A stretch of 64,000 nucleotides of DNA. Source: Phyllobacterium phragmitis. Its GTDB lineage: Bacteria; Pseudomonadota; Alphaproteobacteria; Rhizobiales; Rhizobiaceae. Position numbers and translations under genes: made by a program. The number at the start of each line of letters is the position of its first letter. Position 1 is the stretch's first letter. Location: the NCBI RefSeq assembly GCF_002980495.1, contig NZ_PVBR01000003.1, positions 62,001 through 126,000 of the forward strand. The letters are read 5' to 3'. Positions 27,673 to 36,429 of this stretch are shown here, piece by piece. The notes beneath the pieces were generated by a model. The model saw only the letters and a list, made by a program, of their open reading frames with translations. It did not search any database and was not told where the DNA came from.

Positions 27673-28304
27673 GCGCACTTCTTTCGGAAACAACCAAATT
27701 GCGCGATCAGATCGTCAGCGTCGGCAAGTCGCTCTTCGATCGTGGACTGACCTTCGGTTCCACCGGCAATATCAGCGCAAGGCTGTCGAATGGCGAAATC
27801 CTGATGACTCCGACCAATGCCTCGCTCGGCAGCCTCGAACCCGGGCGCCTGTCCCGGTTCTCCGCCGAAGGCGTGCATATCGACGGGGACAAGCCGACCA
27901 AGGAGGCATTCCTGCATCAATGCATGTATTGCAAGCGGACGCAAAGCGGCGCCGTCGTGCATCTCCATTCCACCCATTCGGTGGCGGTGAGCATTCTCGC
28001 CAATATCGACCCCGAGGACGTCCTGCCGCCATTGACCGCCTATTATGTCATGCGCGTCGGGTCGCTGCCGCTCGTTCCCTATTATCCTCCGGGCGACAAG
28101 GCACTGGCCGAGGCAGTGGCGGCAAGGGCAGAAAAGAGCCATGCGGTCCTGCTCGCCAACCATGGTCCCGTGGTCGCCGGCAAGACATTGCTCGACGCGC
28201 AATATGCGACGGAGGAGCTGGAGGAAACGGCAAAGCTCTATCTCCTCCTGCACGGCCACCGGACAAGGCCGCTGACACCCGAACAGCGCCGGGCACTCGG
28301 CTGA
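27669..28304 (+). CDS. otnC: 3-oxo-tetronate 4-phosphate decarboxylase OtnC (class II aldolase family)
   Basis: A 211-residue class II aldolase/adducin-fold enzyme. Likely metal histidines are in VHLHSTHS (near residue 103) and NHGPVVAG (near residue 165), with the catalytic acid in KEAFLHQCMY. OtnC decarboxylates the 4-phosphate made by OtnK to dihydroxyacetone phosphate and CO2. The start overlaps the otnK stop. The gene ends 9 bases from the convergent SDR gene. Confidence 0.88.
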   Translation: MSALLSETTKLRDQIVSVGKSLFDRGLTFGSTGNISARLSNGEILMTPTNASLGSLEPGRLSRFSAEGVHIDGDKPTKEAFLHQCMYCKRTQSGAVVHLHSTHSVAVSILANIDPEDVLPPLTAYYVMRVGSLPLVPYYPPGDKALAEAVAARAEKSHAVLLANHGPVVAGKTLLDAQYATEELEETAKLYLLLHGHRTRPLTPEQRRALG

Positions 28305-28312
28305 TACCCTTA

Positions 28313-29059
28313 TCAATAGGTCGCGCGGCCGCCTGAGAGATCGAAGGTCGATGCGGTGGTGAAGCTGTTTTCCTTCGAAACCAGCCAGGCAACCATGGCG
28401 GCCGCCTCCTCGACCTCGAGAAACCGCCCGCGCGGGATTTTTGAGCGCATATATTCGATGAATTCCGGCGTGAGCTGTTCGAGAATGCGTGTCTGCGCCG
28501 TCGCCGGTGTGATGCAGTTGACAGCGATATCATAGCCGGCAAGCTCCTTGCCGAGCGATTTGGTCAGCCCGATCACCGCCGCCTTCGAGGCGGAGTAGGC
28601 CGACGCATTCGGATTGCCCTCCTTGCCGGCGACAGAGGCGATATTGACGATGCGCCCGTAATTGCGCTCCTTCATACCGGGCACGACGGCGCGGTTGACG
28701 TAGAAGGTACCGTTGACATTGATGTCGATGATCTTCTTCCACCAGGAGATGTCATAAGCGTCGAGCGGCGCCGCGGGACCGGCAATGCCGGCGGAATTGA
28801 CCAGGATCGAAACCGAACCGCCATCGGCCTGCGTCTTCTCGTGTGCGGAAGCGACCGCTTCATGGTCCGAGATGTCGACGACCACGGTTCTTGTGGCGGC
28901 ACCAAGCGCCTCTTTTGCTGTTTCGAGCAATTCGGCGTTCATATCCCAAAGGGTCACCGACGCGCCGGATTGAACGAAACGCTCGGCCATGGCGAAGCCC
29001 AGCCCCTGCGCGCCCCCAGTCACGATCGCGTGCTGGCCCTCGAGGTCTATTCTGTTCAT
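28313..29059 (-). CDS. SDR-family oxidoreductase next to the tetronate locus
   Basis: A 248-residue classical short-chain dehydrogenase: cofactor loop TGGAQGLG near residue 14, NSAG near 88, catalytic Ser in IASVAG and YSASK near 153-157, C-terminal FDLSGGRATY. The start is the ATG preceded by GGAGGAG, 25 codons inside the open frame. It is convergent with otnC and divergent from a LacI gene. The substrate is unknown; polyols, acid sugars or 2-keto-3-deoxy acids are common in related proteins. Confidence 0.85.
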   Translation of the reverse strand: MNRIDLEGQHAIVTGGAQGLGFAMAERFVQSGASVTLWDMNAELLETAKEALGAATRTVVVDISDHEAVASAHEKTQADGGSVSILVNSAGIAGPAAPLDAYDISWWKKIIDINVNGTFYVNRAVVPGMKERNYGRIVNIASVAGKEGNPNASAYSASKAAVIGLTKSLGKELAGYDIAVNCITPATAQTRILEQLTPEFIEYMRSKIPRGRFLEVEEAAAMVAWLVSKENSFTTASTFDLSGGRATY

Positions 29060-29173
29060 GCGTATCTCCTCCCGCGTTGAACCACTCATCCCTGTCGTGG
29101 TGACGATATTGACCACCTCAGCGGGAATGTCCAATCTTTCCCGCAGCCGAAAAATCCGTCGTCCCTCCCCCCT

Positions 29174-29185
29174 CTTTTCGAAAAG
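29174..29185. promoter_or_regulatory. 12-base palindrome CTTTTCGAAAAG between SDR and LacI genes
   Basis: A perfect palindrome with a central CG, the pattern favoured by LacI-family proteins, lies 115 bases upstream of the SDR start. The rest of this 379-base divergent gap shows only a small hairpin (GGCCGC/GCGGCC at 29321-29338) and no gene. The link to the neighbouring LacI protein is a guess based on place. Confidence 0.3.
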
Positions 29186-29438
29186 GAACCGCCTCCAATG
29201 GCGCGCGTTACCTCTTTATTCCGCATGGAGGCAAGACAGAAATGACGCAGACTATCTCGCCGATGGTCTGTCGATACTGGATTACTCCTGCGCCGACCAT
29301 GAATTCGACCGCCTCTAAACGGCCGCCGGTTCGCGGCCTGCCAGACTGTATTTAACGGCTTGAAGCCTTTCCGTTTTTCACGCCCGGTCGTATAAGGCTA
29401 AGAGGAAAGCCTTCGAGGCGACGGGTGGGTCATTGTGC

Positions 29439-30470
29439 ATGGACAGTGAAGCAAATAACGGCAAGCCAGGTGGGCCGGAAAGCCGGATAACGCACGAAAA
29501 CGATCGGCCGACCCTGAAGACCATCGCCTTCATGGCGGGGCTCGGCGTCACCACCGTTTCCCGCGCCTTGAAGGATGCGCCGGAAATCGGCATCGAGACC
29601 AAGAAGCGGGTCCAGCTGATCGCCAAGCAGGTCGGCTACAGGCCCAATCGGGCAGGCGTGCGCCTGCGCACCGGCAAGACCAATGTCATCGCTCTCGTCC
29701 TCAACACGCAGGACGAGATCATGGGGTTCACCTCCCATGTCATCCATGGCGTTTCCGAAGTCCTGTCGAACACTCAGTATCATCTGATCGTCACGCCCTA
29801 TTCCCACTCGAAGGATCCGATGGAACCGGTGCGCTACATCGTCGAGACCGGCTCGGCCGATGGCATCATCTTTTCGCGCACGGAGCCCGACGATGCGCGC
29901 GTGCGCTATCTGAGCGAACATAATGTGCCGTTCGCCACCCATGGCCGGACCGACATGGGCATCGAACATCCATTCCATGATTTCGACAATTACAGCTTCG
30001 CGCGCAACGTGGTCGCCAAGCTGGTCGAACGCGGACGCCGGCAACTGGCGATCCTGACGCCACCTGCGCATCTGACCTATTATGGCCATATGGTGGGCGG
30101 CTTTTTCGACGGTGTTCAGGAAAGTGGCTGCACCGGAACCATATTGCCGGGGATCGATATCGATACGCCGCTTGACGCGTTACGTCTGCGCGTCGAGGAA
30201 ATCATGCGGAGAAGCGACCGTCCCGATGGGATCGTCTGCGGCAGCAGCGCGTCGACGATCGCGACCGTCGCAGGCATTGAGGCGGCCGGCCTTCGTATTG
30301 GCGGCGATGTCGATGTCGCTTCGAAACAGTCCACCGACATCCTGCCATGGTTTCGGCCCGAGCTCATCGTCATTAATGAGAGTTTCCAGTTGGCAGGACG
30401 CAAACTTGCACAGGCCGTCCTGGCTCGTATCGCCGGCGCCGACGCCTGCACCCTGCAAAGCATCGGCTGA
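29439..30470 (+). CDS. LacI family transcriptional regulator
   Basis: A 343-residue regulator. The helix-turn-helix is TLKTIAFMAGLGVTTVSRAL (about residues 25-44), the hinge is GYRPNRAGVRLRTGK, and the ligand domain contains DGIIFSRTEPDDARVRYL and DGIVCGSSASTIATVAG. The ATG at 29439 is preceded only by a weak GGGTGGG; an upstream TTG is possible. It is divergent from the SDR gene and convergent with the following ABC/Gfo-Idh operon, either of which may be the target. Confidence 0.88.
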   Translation: MDSEANNGKPGGPESRITHENDRPTLKTIAFMAGLGVTTVSRALKDAPEIGIETKKRVQLIAKQVGYRPNRAGVRLRTGKTNVIALVLNTQDEIMGFTSHVIHGVSEVLSNTQYHLIVTPYSHSKDPMEPVRYIVETGSADGIIFSRTEPDDARVRYLSEHNVPFATHGRTDMGIEHPFHDFDNYSFARNVVAKLVERGRRQLAILTPPAHLTYYGHMVGGFFDGVQESGCTGTILPGIDIDTPLDALRLRVEEIMRRSDRPDGIVCGSSASTIATVAGIEAAGLRIGGDVDVASKQSTDILPWFRPELIVINESFQLAGRKLAQAVLARIAGADACTLQSIG

Positions 30471-30569
30471 AGAACGTCCACCGTCCACTGGCGATCAAAG
30501 GAAAAGGTTACCACGCCCGCTTTTCGCGTCTGGCCATTGAGAAAGAACGCCCCGATCCGGGAGTGGGAA

Positions 30570-30634
30570 GACGGGCGGTCTTGCGAACGCTCGTATGAAA
30601 TAATAATTTGACTGCGATCACAAGACCGCCCGTC
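30570..30634. repeat. Inverted repeat after the LacI gene
   Basis: GACGGGCGGTCTTG (30570-30583) and CAAGACCGCCCGTC (30621-30634) pair perfectly over 14 bases with a 37-base loop. It could end transcription of the LacI gene but lacks a T-tract. Confidence 0.5.
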
Positions 30635-31226
30635 CGGCGATTTCTGTCTCCGTCCGTTGCCTTAAGTGCTCTTTCGGCACATACCGAGCGTAGTCTCGGC
30701 AGGGTGAACCAGGACGCGAGCCTCCCCGGGCTCGCCGCTACGTCAGCGGCGAGGCGGAGGCGCCGGTTCCTCCAGCGAGACCCGCCGTCGCGAGCCGCGT
30801 TCCCGCCAGGAAGAACTGAGGGGAAGGATAGCGGCAGAGTGGGGATGGGGGATAAGTTTTTTGGGAGAGTGTGTTGTGGTTGGTTTTGCCGTTCCGGAAT
30901 GGATCATCGGATCAAGTCCGATGATGACGGGTTTTACGCTGCTACCAATCGCAGGCGCTGGTGCTGGTCGCAAGCCGAAGGCCACCCTCGCCCGTCACGT
31001 TGGGAGCACCCGTCTTCCTCATCACCGCCCCCTTTCGTCATCATCGGACTTGATCCGATGATCCATTCCGGAACGTCCAAGGCCTACCCACTCAACCCAA
31101 ATCTCAACCCAGGTTTGACCCGAGGACCCCACGGCAAGTGAGCGGGAACACATTGTCATCCCCCATTGGGATCGAAAAAGCGGGTGCGGTCGGACCGGGT
31201 CCGCCGCACCCACTCATCACATGCAC
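30635..31226. other. Gene-free stretch with palindromic sequence
   Basis: About 590 bases without a convincing gene. It holds a hairpin GCTCGCCGCT-ACGTC-AGCGGCGAGG around 30730-30755 and the palindromic element at 30891-31074. The short open frames here are low-complexity translations of the repeats. It lies between the convergent LacI and Gfo/Idh genes. Confidence 0.6.
30891..31074. repeat. Palindromic element with 39-base perfect inverted arms (TTCCGGAAT-type)
   Basis: The arms at 30891-30929 and 31036-31074 are exact reverse complements. Each arm holds an internal hairpin ATCGGA-TCAAG-TCCGAT. The centre carries CCAATCGC at 30945-30952, the same octamer as in three other elements. The arms match those inside the element at 46737 except for compensating stem changes. 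Confidence 0.8.
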
Positions 31227-32366
31227 CTACCGGCGCAGCAGCGCCTTCGCCTCGGCAATCCCGAGCGCCTGTGGGCGGGTGCAGCTCGTCTCAAGTTCGA
31301 TGAAGCGCTTTTCCTCACCCGAACGCAGGATCGACAGCATCACGTCCACCCCGTGCAGGGCGCGTTCGAGGGAGCAGCGCATGTCGCGCTTGTCGACGAT
31401 GGCGGCGGCCATGTCGGCGAGGCCGGCGGTGCGATAATTGGCCATCGCCCCCTGTGGGTGTTTCTGGTTGGCGATGCTGAACGGATGTTTCCAGCTTTTC
31501 AGCGGTTTGATCTTTTTCTTGCCGGGGTAGCCGACCAGCACCTCTCCACCGAAGAAGTTCGGATCGGGAAGGAAGATGGAGCCATCCGTGCCATAGAGTT
31601 CCATATTGTTGTGGCGATGTGACCAGACATCCCAGCTTGCCGAAAGCGTGATCGTCGCGCCTTCTGCGAATTCCAGAAGCGCATGGATGGTGGTCGGCGT
31701 TTCCACCGGAATGACCTCGCCCTTACGCAATTCCGAGGCAATGGTGCGTGTCGGCGTCGCCATCGACGTCAGGGCGCCTACGCGTTTCACCGGCCCGATC
31801 AGGTTGATCAGATTGGCGATGTAGTAGGGTCCCAGATCGAGGATCGGCCCACCGCCCACCTTGAAGAAGAAATCGGGATTGGGATGCCAGTGCTCCATGC
31901 CATGGCTCATGACATGGCAGGTGCCCGACGTTATCGTGCCGACCGTTCCATTGTCGATCTCCCTGCGGGCAAGCTGGTGCGCGCCGCCGAGGAACGTGTC
32001 GGGCGCGCAGCCGACCTTCAGCCCTTTTTTGTCGGCGAGCTTCTTCAGTTCAAGCCCTTCTGCCAGCGAAAGCACCAGAGGCTTTTCCGAATAGGCATGC
32101 TTGCCGGCGGAGAGAATCCGCTTCGTTATCGCGAAATGCGCATCCGGGATCGTGAGGTTGACCACGATATCGATGTCGTCATTCGCCAGAAGCTCGTCGA
32201 CGCTTTGTGCGGTGATGCCGTATTCCTCGGCCCGCAATTTGGCCGCAGCAGGGTTGGCGTCTGCGCAGGCGCGCATCTCGATGTTCTTGAAGAGCGGCGC
32301 GAGTTTCAGATAGGTGGTCGAGATATTACCGCAGCCGATAATGCCGACACCGAGGGTTTTTGCCAT
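31227..32366 (-). CDS. Gfo/Idh/MocA family NAD(P)-dependent oxidoreductase
   Basis: A 379-residue two-domain dehydrogenase. The N-terminal Rossmann motif is VGIIGCGNIS; the catalytic lysine is in YSEKPLVLSL near residue 95; the C-terminal domain has GGGPILDLGPYYIANL (near residue 180), carrying the conserved Asp-x-x-x-Tyr/His. These enzymes oxidise or epimerise sugars and sugar derivatives, including 3-keto glycosides. It is the last gene of an ABC sugar operon, separated from the isomerase gene by a palindromic element. Exact substrate unknown. Confidence 0.9.
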   Translation of the reverse strand: MAKTLGVGIIGCGNISTTYLKLAPLFKNIEMRACADANPAAAKLRAEEYGITAQSVDELLANDDIDIVVNLTIPDAHFAITKRILSAGKHAYSEKPLVLSLAEGLELKKLADKKGLKVGCAPDTFLGGAHQLARREIDNGTVGTITSGTCHVMSHGMEHWHPNPDFFFKVGGGPILDLGPYYIANLINLIGPVKRVGALTSMATPTRTIASELRKGEVIPVETPTTIHALLEFAEGATITLSASWDVWSHRHNNMELYGTDGSIFLPDPNFFGGEVLVGYPGKKKIKPLKSWKHPFSIANQKHPQGAMANYRTAGLADMAAAIVDKRDMRCSLERALHGVDVMLSILRSGEEKRFIELETSCTRPQALGIAEAKALLRR

Positions 32367-32405
32367 GTAAATCTCCGGAATTTTGTATTTTATACTCTGT
32401 CCTGG

Positions 32406-32508
32406 CCGTCATTCTCGGGCTTGTCCCGAGAATCTACTGCGCTGTCAGGACGGCAATTGCTTCTTCTTCCTTGTCGGCAGATTCTCGGGACAAGCCCGAG
32501 AATGACGG
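32406..32508. repeat. Palindromic element inside the ABC/Gfo-Idh operon
   Basis: The 30-base arms at 32406-32435 and 32479-32508 are exact reverse complements. Each holds hairpin TCTCGGG-CTTGT-CCCGAGA. It belongs to the same covarying hairpin family as the arms at 30891 and 46792 but lacks the CCAATCGC centre. It lies between two co-directional genes, so it would be transcribed and could form a long stem in the mRNA. Confidence 0.75.
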
Positions 32509-32526
32509 CTGGACGGGGATATCAGA

Positions 32527-33285
32527 TCATGCCTCTACCCGTTCGAAGCCCTGCACCGTCGCAATCGACCGCTTGGCGAACCGTTCCGCATCCCCAGGAT
32601 TGTCATGCTCCATGACCAGATACTTCACCGGCGTGTTGCGCAATGCCTTCATGAGCGACGCCCAATCGACGGTGCCATGGCCGACATCGGCCCAGCCATC
32701 CTCATCCGCATTCTCGCCGGCGGGCGCGATATCCTTGACGTGGGCCGAAGTGATCCGCTTGCCATGGCGGTTGATCCAGTCAATCGGATCGCCGCCGCCG
32801 CGCACCACCCAGGCGATATCCGCTTCCCACGAAAGTTCGGGCGCGGCATCGAAGATCAGCTTCTGCGGGATGGAGCCGTCCGCCAGCGGCACGAATTCGA
32901 AATCATGATTGTGCCAGCCGAAGATATAGCCGGCCTTGCGATAGGGCTCTCCGGCTTTCTGAAGGCGCTCGCCGAATGCCGTCCAGCCGGCGGCATCGCT
33001 CGGGCGAAGCTCCGCCTGGAGATAGGGGCAATAGATCGCCTTCATGCCGAGCGTCTCCGCGATTTCCATGACACGGTCCTGCTCGCCTTCCAGCATGTCG
33101 ATGCCGAAATGGCCGGTCGGCATGGCAAGGCCGTTGTCGTCGAGGCTCTGCTTGAGCCCCGCCAGATCACCATAGACGCCGCCATATCCCTCGACATTTT
33201 TGTAACCGGCCTGGGCAAGCATGGCCAAGGTCTCGGTAAATGGAAAGTTGCGCGAGCTGTAAAGCTGATAGGAAAGTTCAGTCAT
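32527..33285 (-). CDS. Sugar phosphate isomerase/epimerase (xylose isomerase-like TIM barrel)
   Basis: A 252-residue protein of the AP-endonuclease-2/xylose-isomerase-like superfamily. Likely metal ligands are in GYIFGWHNHDFEF (near residue 125), WEADIAWV, HVKDIAPAGE and the C-terminal VMEHDNPGD. Members isomerise or epimerise keto sugars or split 3-keto glycosides. It follows the ATPase gene and precedes the Gfo/Idh gene, a pairing common in oxidative sugar pathways. Substrate not determined. Confidence 0.87.
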   Translation of the reverse strand: MTELSYQLYSSRNFPFTETLAMLAQAGYKNVEGYGGVYGDLAGLKQSLDDNGLAMPTGHFGIDMLEGEQDRVMEIAETLGMKAIYCPYLQAELRPSDAAGWTAFGERLQKAGEPYRKAGYIFGWHNHDFEFVPLADGSIPQKLIFDAAPELSWEADIAWVVRGGGDPIDWINRHGKRITSAHVKDIAPAGENADEDGWADVGHGTVDWASLMKALRNTPVKYLVMEHDNPGDAERFAKRSIATVQGFERVEA

Positions 33286-33327
33286 TTTTGCATCCTTTGA
33301 TAATGGGATTTTTCACCGCGAGCAGCG

Positions 33328-34458
33328 CTAAATTCGCTCTTCGCTTTTGGCATCGAACAGTGAGGCCTTGCCTACGTTGAAACTCACCTTGACGGAATCG
33401 CCCGGGCGATAGCGCTTGCCGGATTCGACGCGGACCGAAAGCTGTTGGCTCCCCACCTTCAGCCAGACAAGGCTATCCGGCCCCATAGGCTCGTCGAGAT
33501 CGACAATCGCGTCATGGGCCTCATCCAGATTGGCGCCGCCCTGCCCGTCGATCTGGATATGTTCCGGCCTCACGCCAAGCACGACCTCGCGCCCTGATGT
33601 CAGTGGCCCTTCGGCCTGATAGCCATCCAGCGCAATATCGAAATCGCCCCCGCGAAAGACCGTTTTTCCTGCCTTTTCTGCGAGTTGGCCGGAGATGAAA
33701 TTCATCGCCGACCAGCCGATGAAGCCCGCGACGAAGAGATTGCGTGGTTTGTTGTAGATGGTCATGGGCTCGTCGAGCTGCTGCACCACGCCGCCCTTCA
33801 TCACGGCGATGCGGTCGGCAAGCGTCAGCGCCTCGACCTGGTCATGCGTGACATAGATCATGGTGTTGCCGAGCTTATGATGCAGCCGCTTGATCTCGAC
33901 GCGCAACTCCGAACGCAGTTTCGCATCCAGATTGGAAAGCGGCTCGTCGAAGAGGAACACATCGACATCGCGCACCAGCGCCCGACCGATCGCCACGCGC
34001 TGCCGCTGGCCGCCGGAAAGTGCTGACGGCTTGCGCTGCAACAGCGGCTCGATCTGCAGGATTTCGGCTGCGCGCGCGATGCGCTTGGCGATCTCCGCCT
34101 TCGGCACGCCCGCGACGCGCAGGCCGAAGGAGAGGTTCTTTTCCACGCTCATCTGCGGATAAAGCGCATAGGACTGGAACACCATGCCGATGCCGCGATC
34201 CTTCGGCTCCGCCCAGGTGACGTTCTTGCCCTTGATGATGACCTGGCCCTCGGAGACATCGAGAAGCCCGGCAATGCAGTTCAACAGCGTGGACTTGCCG
34301 CAGCCGGACGGCCCCAGCAGCACGAGGAATTCGCCTTCGCTGATATCGAGATCGAGCTTGCGGAGCACATTAACCGACCCGAAGCTCAAGCTCAGATCCT
34401 TGATCGAAACGCTTGTTCCCACGTGTGTATTCATAGCGACATTTGTGTTCATGAGCAT
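33328..34458 (-). CDS. Sugar ABC transporter ATP-binding protein, UgpC/MalK type
   Basis: A 376-residue ATPase: Walker A GPSGCGKST, Q-loop FQSYALYPQMSV, signature LSGGQRQRVAIGRA, Walker B VFLFDEPLSNLD, then an OB-fold C-terminal domain (GVRPEHIQID ... GKASLFDAKSEERI). The start overlaps the permease stop (TAATG), with AAGGG before it; the slightly longer N-terminus with several Met codons leaves the exact start uncertain by two codons. Confidence 0.92.
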   Translation of the reverse strand: MLMNTNVAMNTHVGTSVSIKDLSLSFGSVNVLRKLDLDISEGEFLVLLGPSGCGKSTLLNCIAGLLDVSEGQVIIKGKNVTWAEPKDRGIGMVFQSYALYPQMSVEKNLSFGLRVAGVPKAEIAKRIARAAEILQIEPLLQRKPSALSGGQRQRVAIGRALVRDVDVFLFDEPLSNLDAKLRSELRVEIKRLHHKLGNTMIYVTHDQVEALTLADRIAVMKGGVVQQLDEPMTIYNKPRNLFVAGFIGWSAMNFISGQLAEKAGKTVFRGGDFDIALDGYQAEGPLTSGREVVLGVRPEHIQIDGQGGANLDEAHDAIVDLDEPMGPDSLVWLKVGSQQLSVRVESGKRYRPGDSVKVSFNVGKASLFDAKSEERI

Positions 34459-35378
34459 TATCCCTTCACCGCTCCCGCCGCGATGCCCCGGACGAAATAT
34501 CGGCCCGAGAAGAAATAGATGAGGAGCGGCACCGCGCCCGTGAGGATCGTCGCGGCCATGTTGACATTGTATTCCTTGACGCCCTGCACCGAGTTGACGA
34601 CATTGTTGAGCTGGACGGTCATCGGGAAATTCGACGTGCCGGCGAAGATCACGCCGAACAGGAAGTCGTTCCAGATGCCGGTCACCTGCAAGATGATGGC
34701 GACGACGAAGATCGGCAGCGACATGGGCAGCATGATCTGCAGGAAAATCCGCCAGAACCCTGCCCCGTCCACGCGCGCCGCCTTGAAGAGTTCAGGCGGT
34801 AGCGAGGCGAAATAATTGCGGAAAAGCAGCGTGAGAATCGGCATACCGAAAATCGTATGGATAACGATGATGCCGGTCAGCGTTCCGAAAATGCCAAGCT
34901 CGCGGGTGATGATGACGAGCGGATAGAGCATCACCTGATAGGGAATGAACGCGCCGAAAAGCAGGATGCCGAAGAAGACTTCCGAGCCTTTGAACTTCCA
35001 GTTCGAAAGCGCATAGCCGTTCACCGAGGCAATCAGGATCGAGATAAGGGTGCTTGGAATGGTGATCTTCACCGAATTCCAGAAGCCGGTCCTGATGCCC
35101 TCGCAATGAAGCCCGGTGCAGGCCTGGCTCCACGCCTTCACCCATGGCTCGAAGGTGATCTCGACGGGCGGCGAGAAGATGTTGCCGAGACGGATCTCCG
35201 GCATTCCCTTCAGCGAGGTCATCACCATCACATAGAGCGGCAGGAGATAGTAGAGCGCCGCCACGATCAGCACCGAATAGACCATGATATTCGCCGGCGC
35301 GAACATGCGCTTGGGTCGCGCGCCCCATGGCTCCACATGAGAGGACGACCGGCTGTGAATTACCGCTGCTTCAGCCAT
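34458..35378 (-). CDS. Carbohydrate ABC transporter permease, MalG type
   Basis: A 306-residue inner-membrane protein with six membrane segments and the EAA loop ELFKAARVDGAGFWRIFLQIMLPMSLP. The start was set to the ATG at 35378, overlapping the upstream permease gene by eight bases; an in-frame TTG lies further up. A cysteine pair in SQACTGLHCEGIRTG lies in the first periplasmic loop, as in glucose/mannose-type permeases. Confidence 0.9.
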   Translation of the reverse strand: MAEAAVIHSRSSSHVEPWGARPKRMFAPANIMVYSVLIVAALYYLLPLYVMVMTSLKGMPEIRLGNIFSPPVEITFEPWVKAWSQACTGLHCEGIRTGFWNSVKITIPSTLISILIASVNGYALSNWKFKGSEVFFGILLFGAFIPYQVMLYPLVIITRELGIFGTLTGIIVIHTIFGMPILTLLFRNYFASLPPELFKAARVDGAGFWRIFLQIMLPMSLPIFVVAIILQVTGIWNDFLFGVIFAGTSNFPMTVQLNNVVNSVQGVKEYNVNMAATILTGAVPLLIYFFSGRYFVRGIAAGAVKG

Positions 35379-36270
35379 TTGCTTTGCCCTTGTTTGGCCG
35401 CCCGCCAAGCATCATCCAGGGAACGAGGATGATGAGCACAGTGGCGAGCATGACGGTGGACGCGGCGAGGCCTTGGCCGAGATTGGCCCAGCCGAACATG
35501 AAATCGTAGACATATTTCGCCGGCACCTCCGAAGAGATGCCCGGACCGCCATTGGTCATGGCGACGACGAGGTCGTAGAGCTTGACAATGCCGGTGGCGA
35601 TCAGCACCAGCGCGGTGGCAAAGACCGGGCGCATCATCGGGATGACGATGAAGACGTATGTCTTCCAGGTGGGAATGCCGTCGACACGCGCCGCCTTCCA
35701 GATTTCCTCATCGATATTGCGCAAGCCCGCCAGCATCAGCGCCATGATCAGGCCGGTGCCCTGCCACAGCCCGGCAATGAGGATAGCGTAGATCACCAGG
35801 TTGCGATCGGTCAGCAGCGACAGGTTGAAGCTTTCGAAGCCCAGATCGCGCACCACTTTCTGGATGCCCAGCGGATTCAATATCCATTGCCAGACGAGGC
35901 CGGTGACAATGAAGGAGAGCGCGAAGGGATAAAGGAAGATGGTGCGGAACGTGTTCTCGAAGCGGATTTTCTGATCCATCAACACGGCCAGAACGAAGCC
36001 GACGACGAGGGAAAAGACCAGCGAAAGGCAGCCGTAAATCGCGATGTTCTTGATCGAAATCGCCCAGCGCGACGCGCCGAACAACCGCGTATATTGGTCG
36101 AAGCCGACGAAGTTCAGCATCGGCAGCGCGCGCGAGGATGTGAAGGAATAAACCACGGTCCACAACGTGCAGCCGATGAAGACGACGAGCACGGTGGTGA
36201 TCATCGGCAGCGCGGCGATCTTGGCGTTGAGATTGCGGAAAAGTGCCACGGGTCTTTTATTGCCGGCCAT
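35371..36270 (-). CDS. Carbohydrate ABC transporter permease, MalF/UgpA type
   Basis: A 299-residue inner-membrane protein with six membrane segments; the EAA loop is EIWKAARVDGIPTWKTYVFIVIPMMRP. It is preceded by GGAG at a good distance. It is the first permease after the binding-protein gene, separated from it by a 159-base hairpin-rich gap. Confidence 0.9.
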   Translation of the reverse strand: MAGNKRPVALFRNLNAKIAALPMITTVLVVFIGCTLWTVVYSFTSSRALPMLNFVGFDQYTRLFGASRWAISIKNIAIYGCLSLVFSLVVGFVLAVLMDQKIRFENTFRTIFLYPFALSFIVTGLVWQWILNPLGIQKVVRDLGFESFNLSLLTDRNLVIYAILIAGLWQGTGLIMALMLAGLRNIDEEIWKAARVDGIPTWKTYVFIVIPMMRPVFATALVLIATGIVKLYDLVVAMTNGGPGISSEVPAKYVYDFMFGWANLGQGLAASTVMLATVLIILVPWMMLGGRPNKGKANG

Positions 36271-36290
36271 CGGTGATCTCCACGATGAAT

Positions 36291-36405
36291 GCCCCTCATC
36301 CGCCTGCCGGCACCTTCTCCCCGTGAAGAACGGGGAGAAGGAAGCGGTGGCAACGTCGGCGCCCCCCTCGCCCCGTTCTTACGGGGAGAGGGTAAGGGTG
36401 AGGGG
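36291..36405. repeat. Hairpin-rich palindromic element between binding protein and permease genes
   Basis: CCTTCTCCCCGT (36313-36324) pairs perfectly with ACGGGGAGAAGG (36330-36341) over a 5-base loop. A second hairpin, CCCCGT-TCTT-ACGGGG, follows at about 36371-36386. Outer bases GCCCCTCA/TGAGGGGC are inverted too. The gap contains no gene. It likely acts as an mRNA stabiliser or attenuator downstream of the binding-protein gene. Confidence 0.65.
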
Positions 36406-36429
36406 CGATTACAGTGCCTTGCCTTATCC

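Noticed and set aside
26098-27693. A 531-codon minus-strand frame opposite lacI and otnK
   Set aside because: Antisense shadow; the plus-strand genes show intact family motifs.
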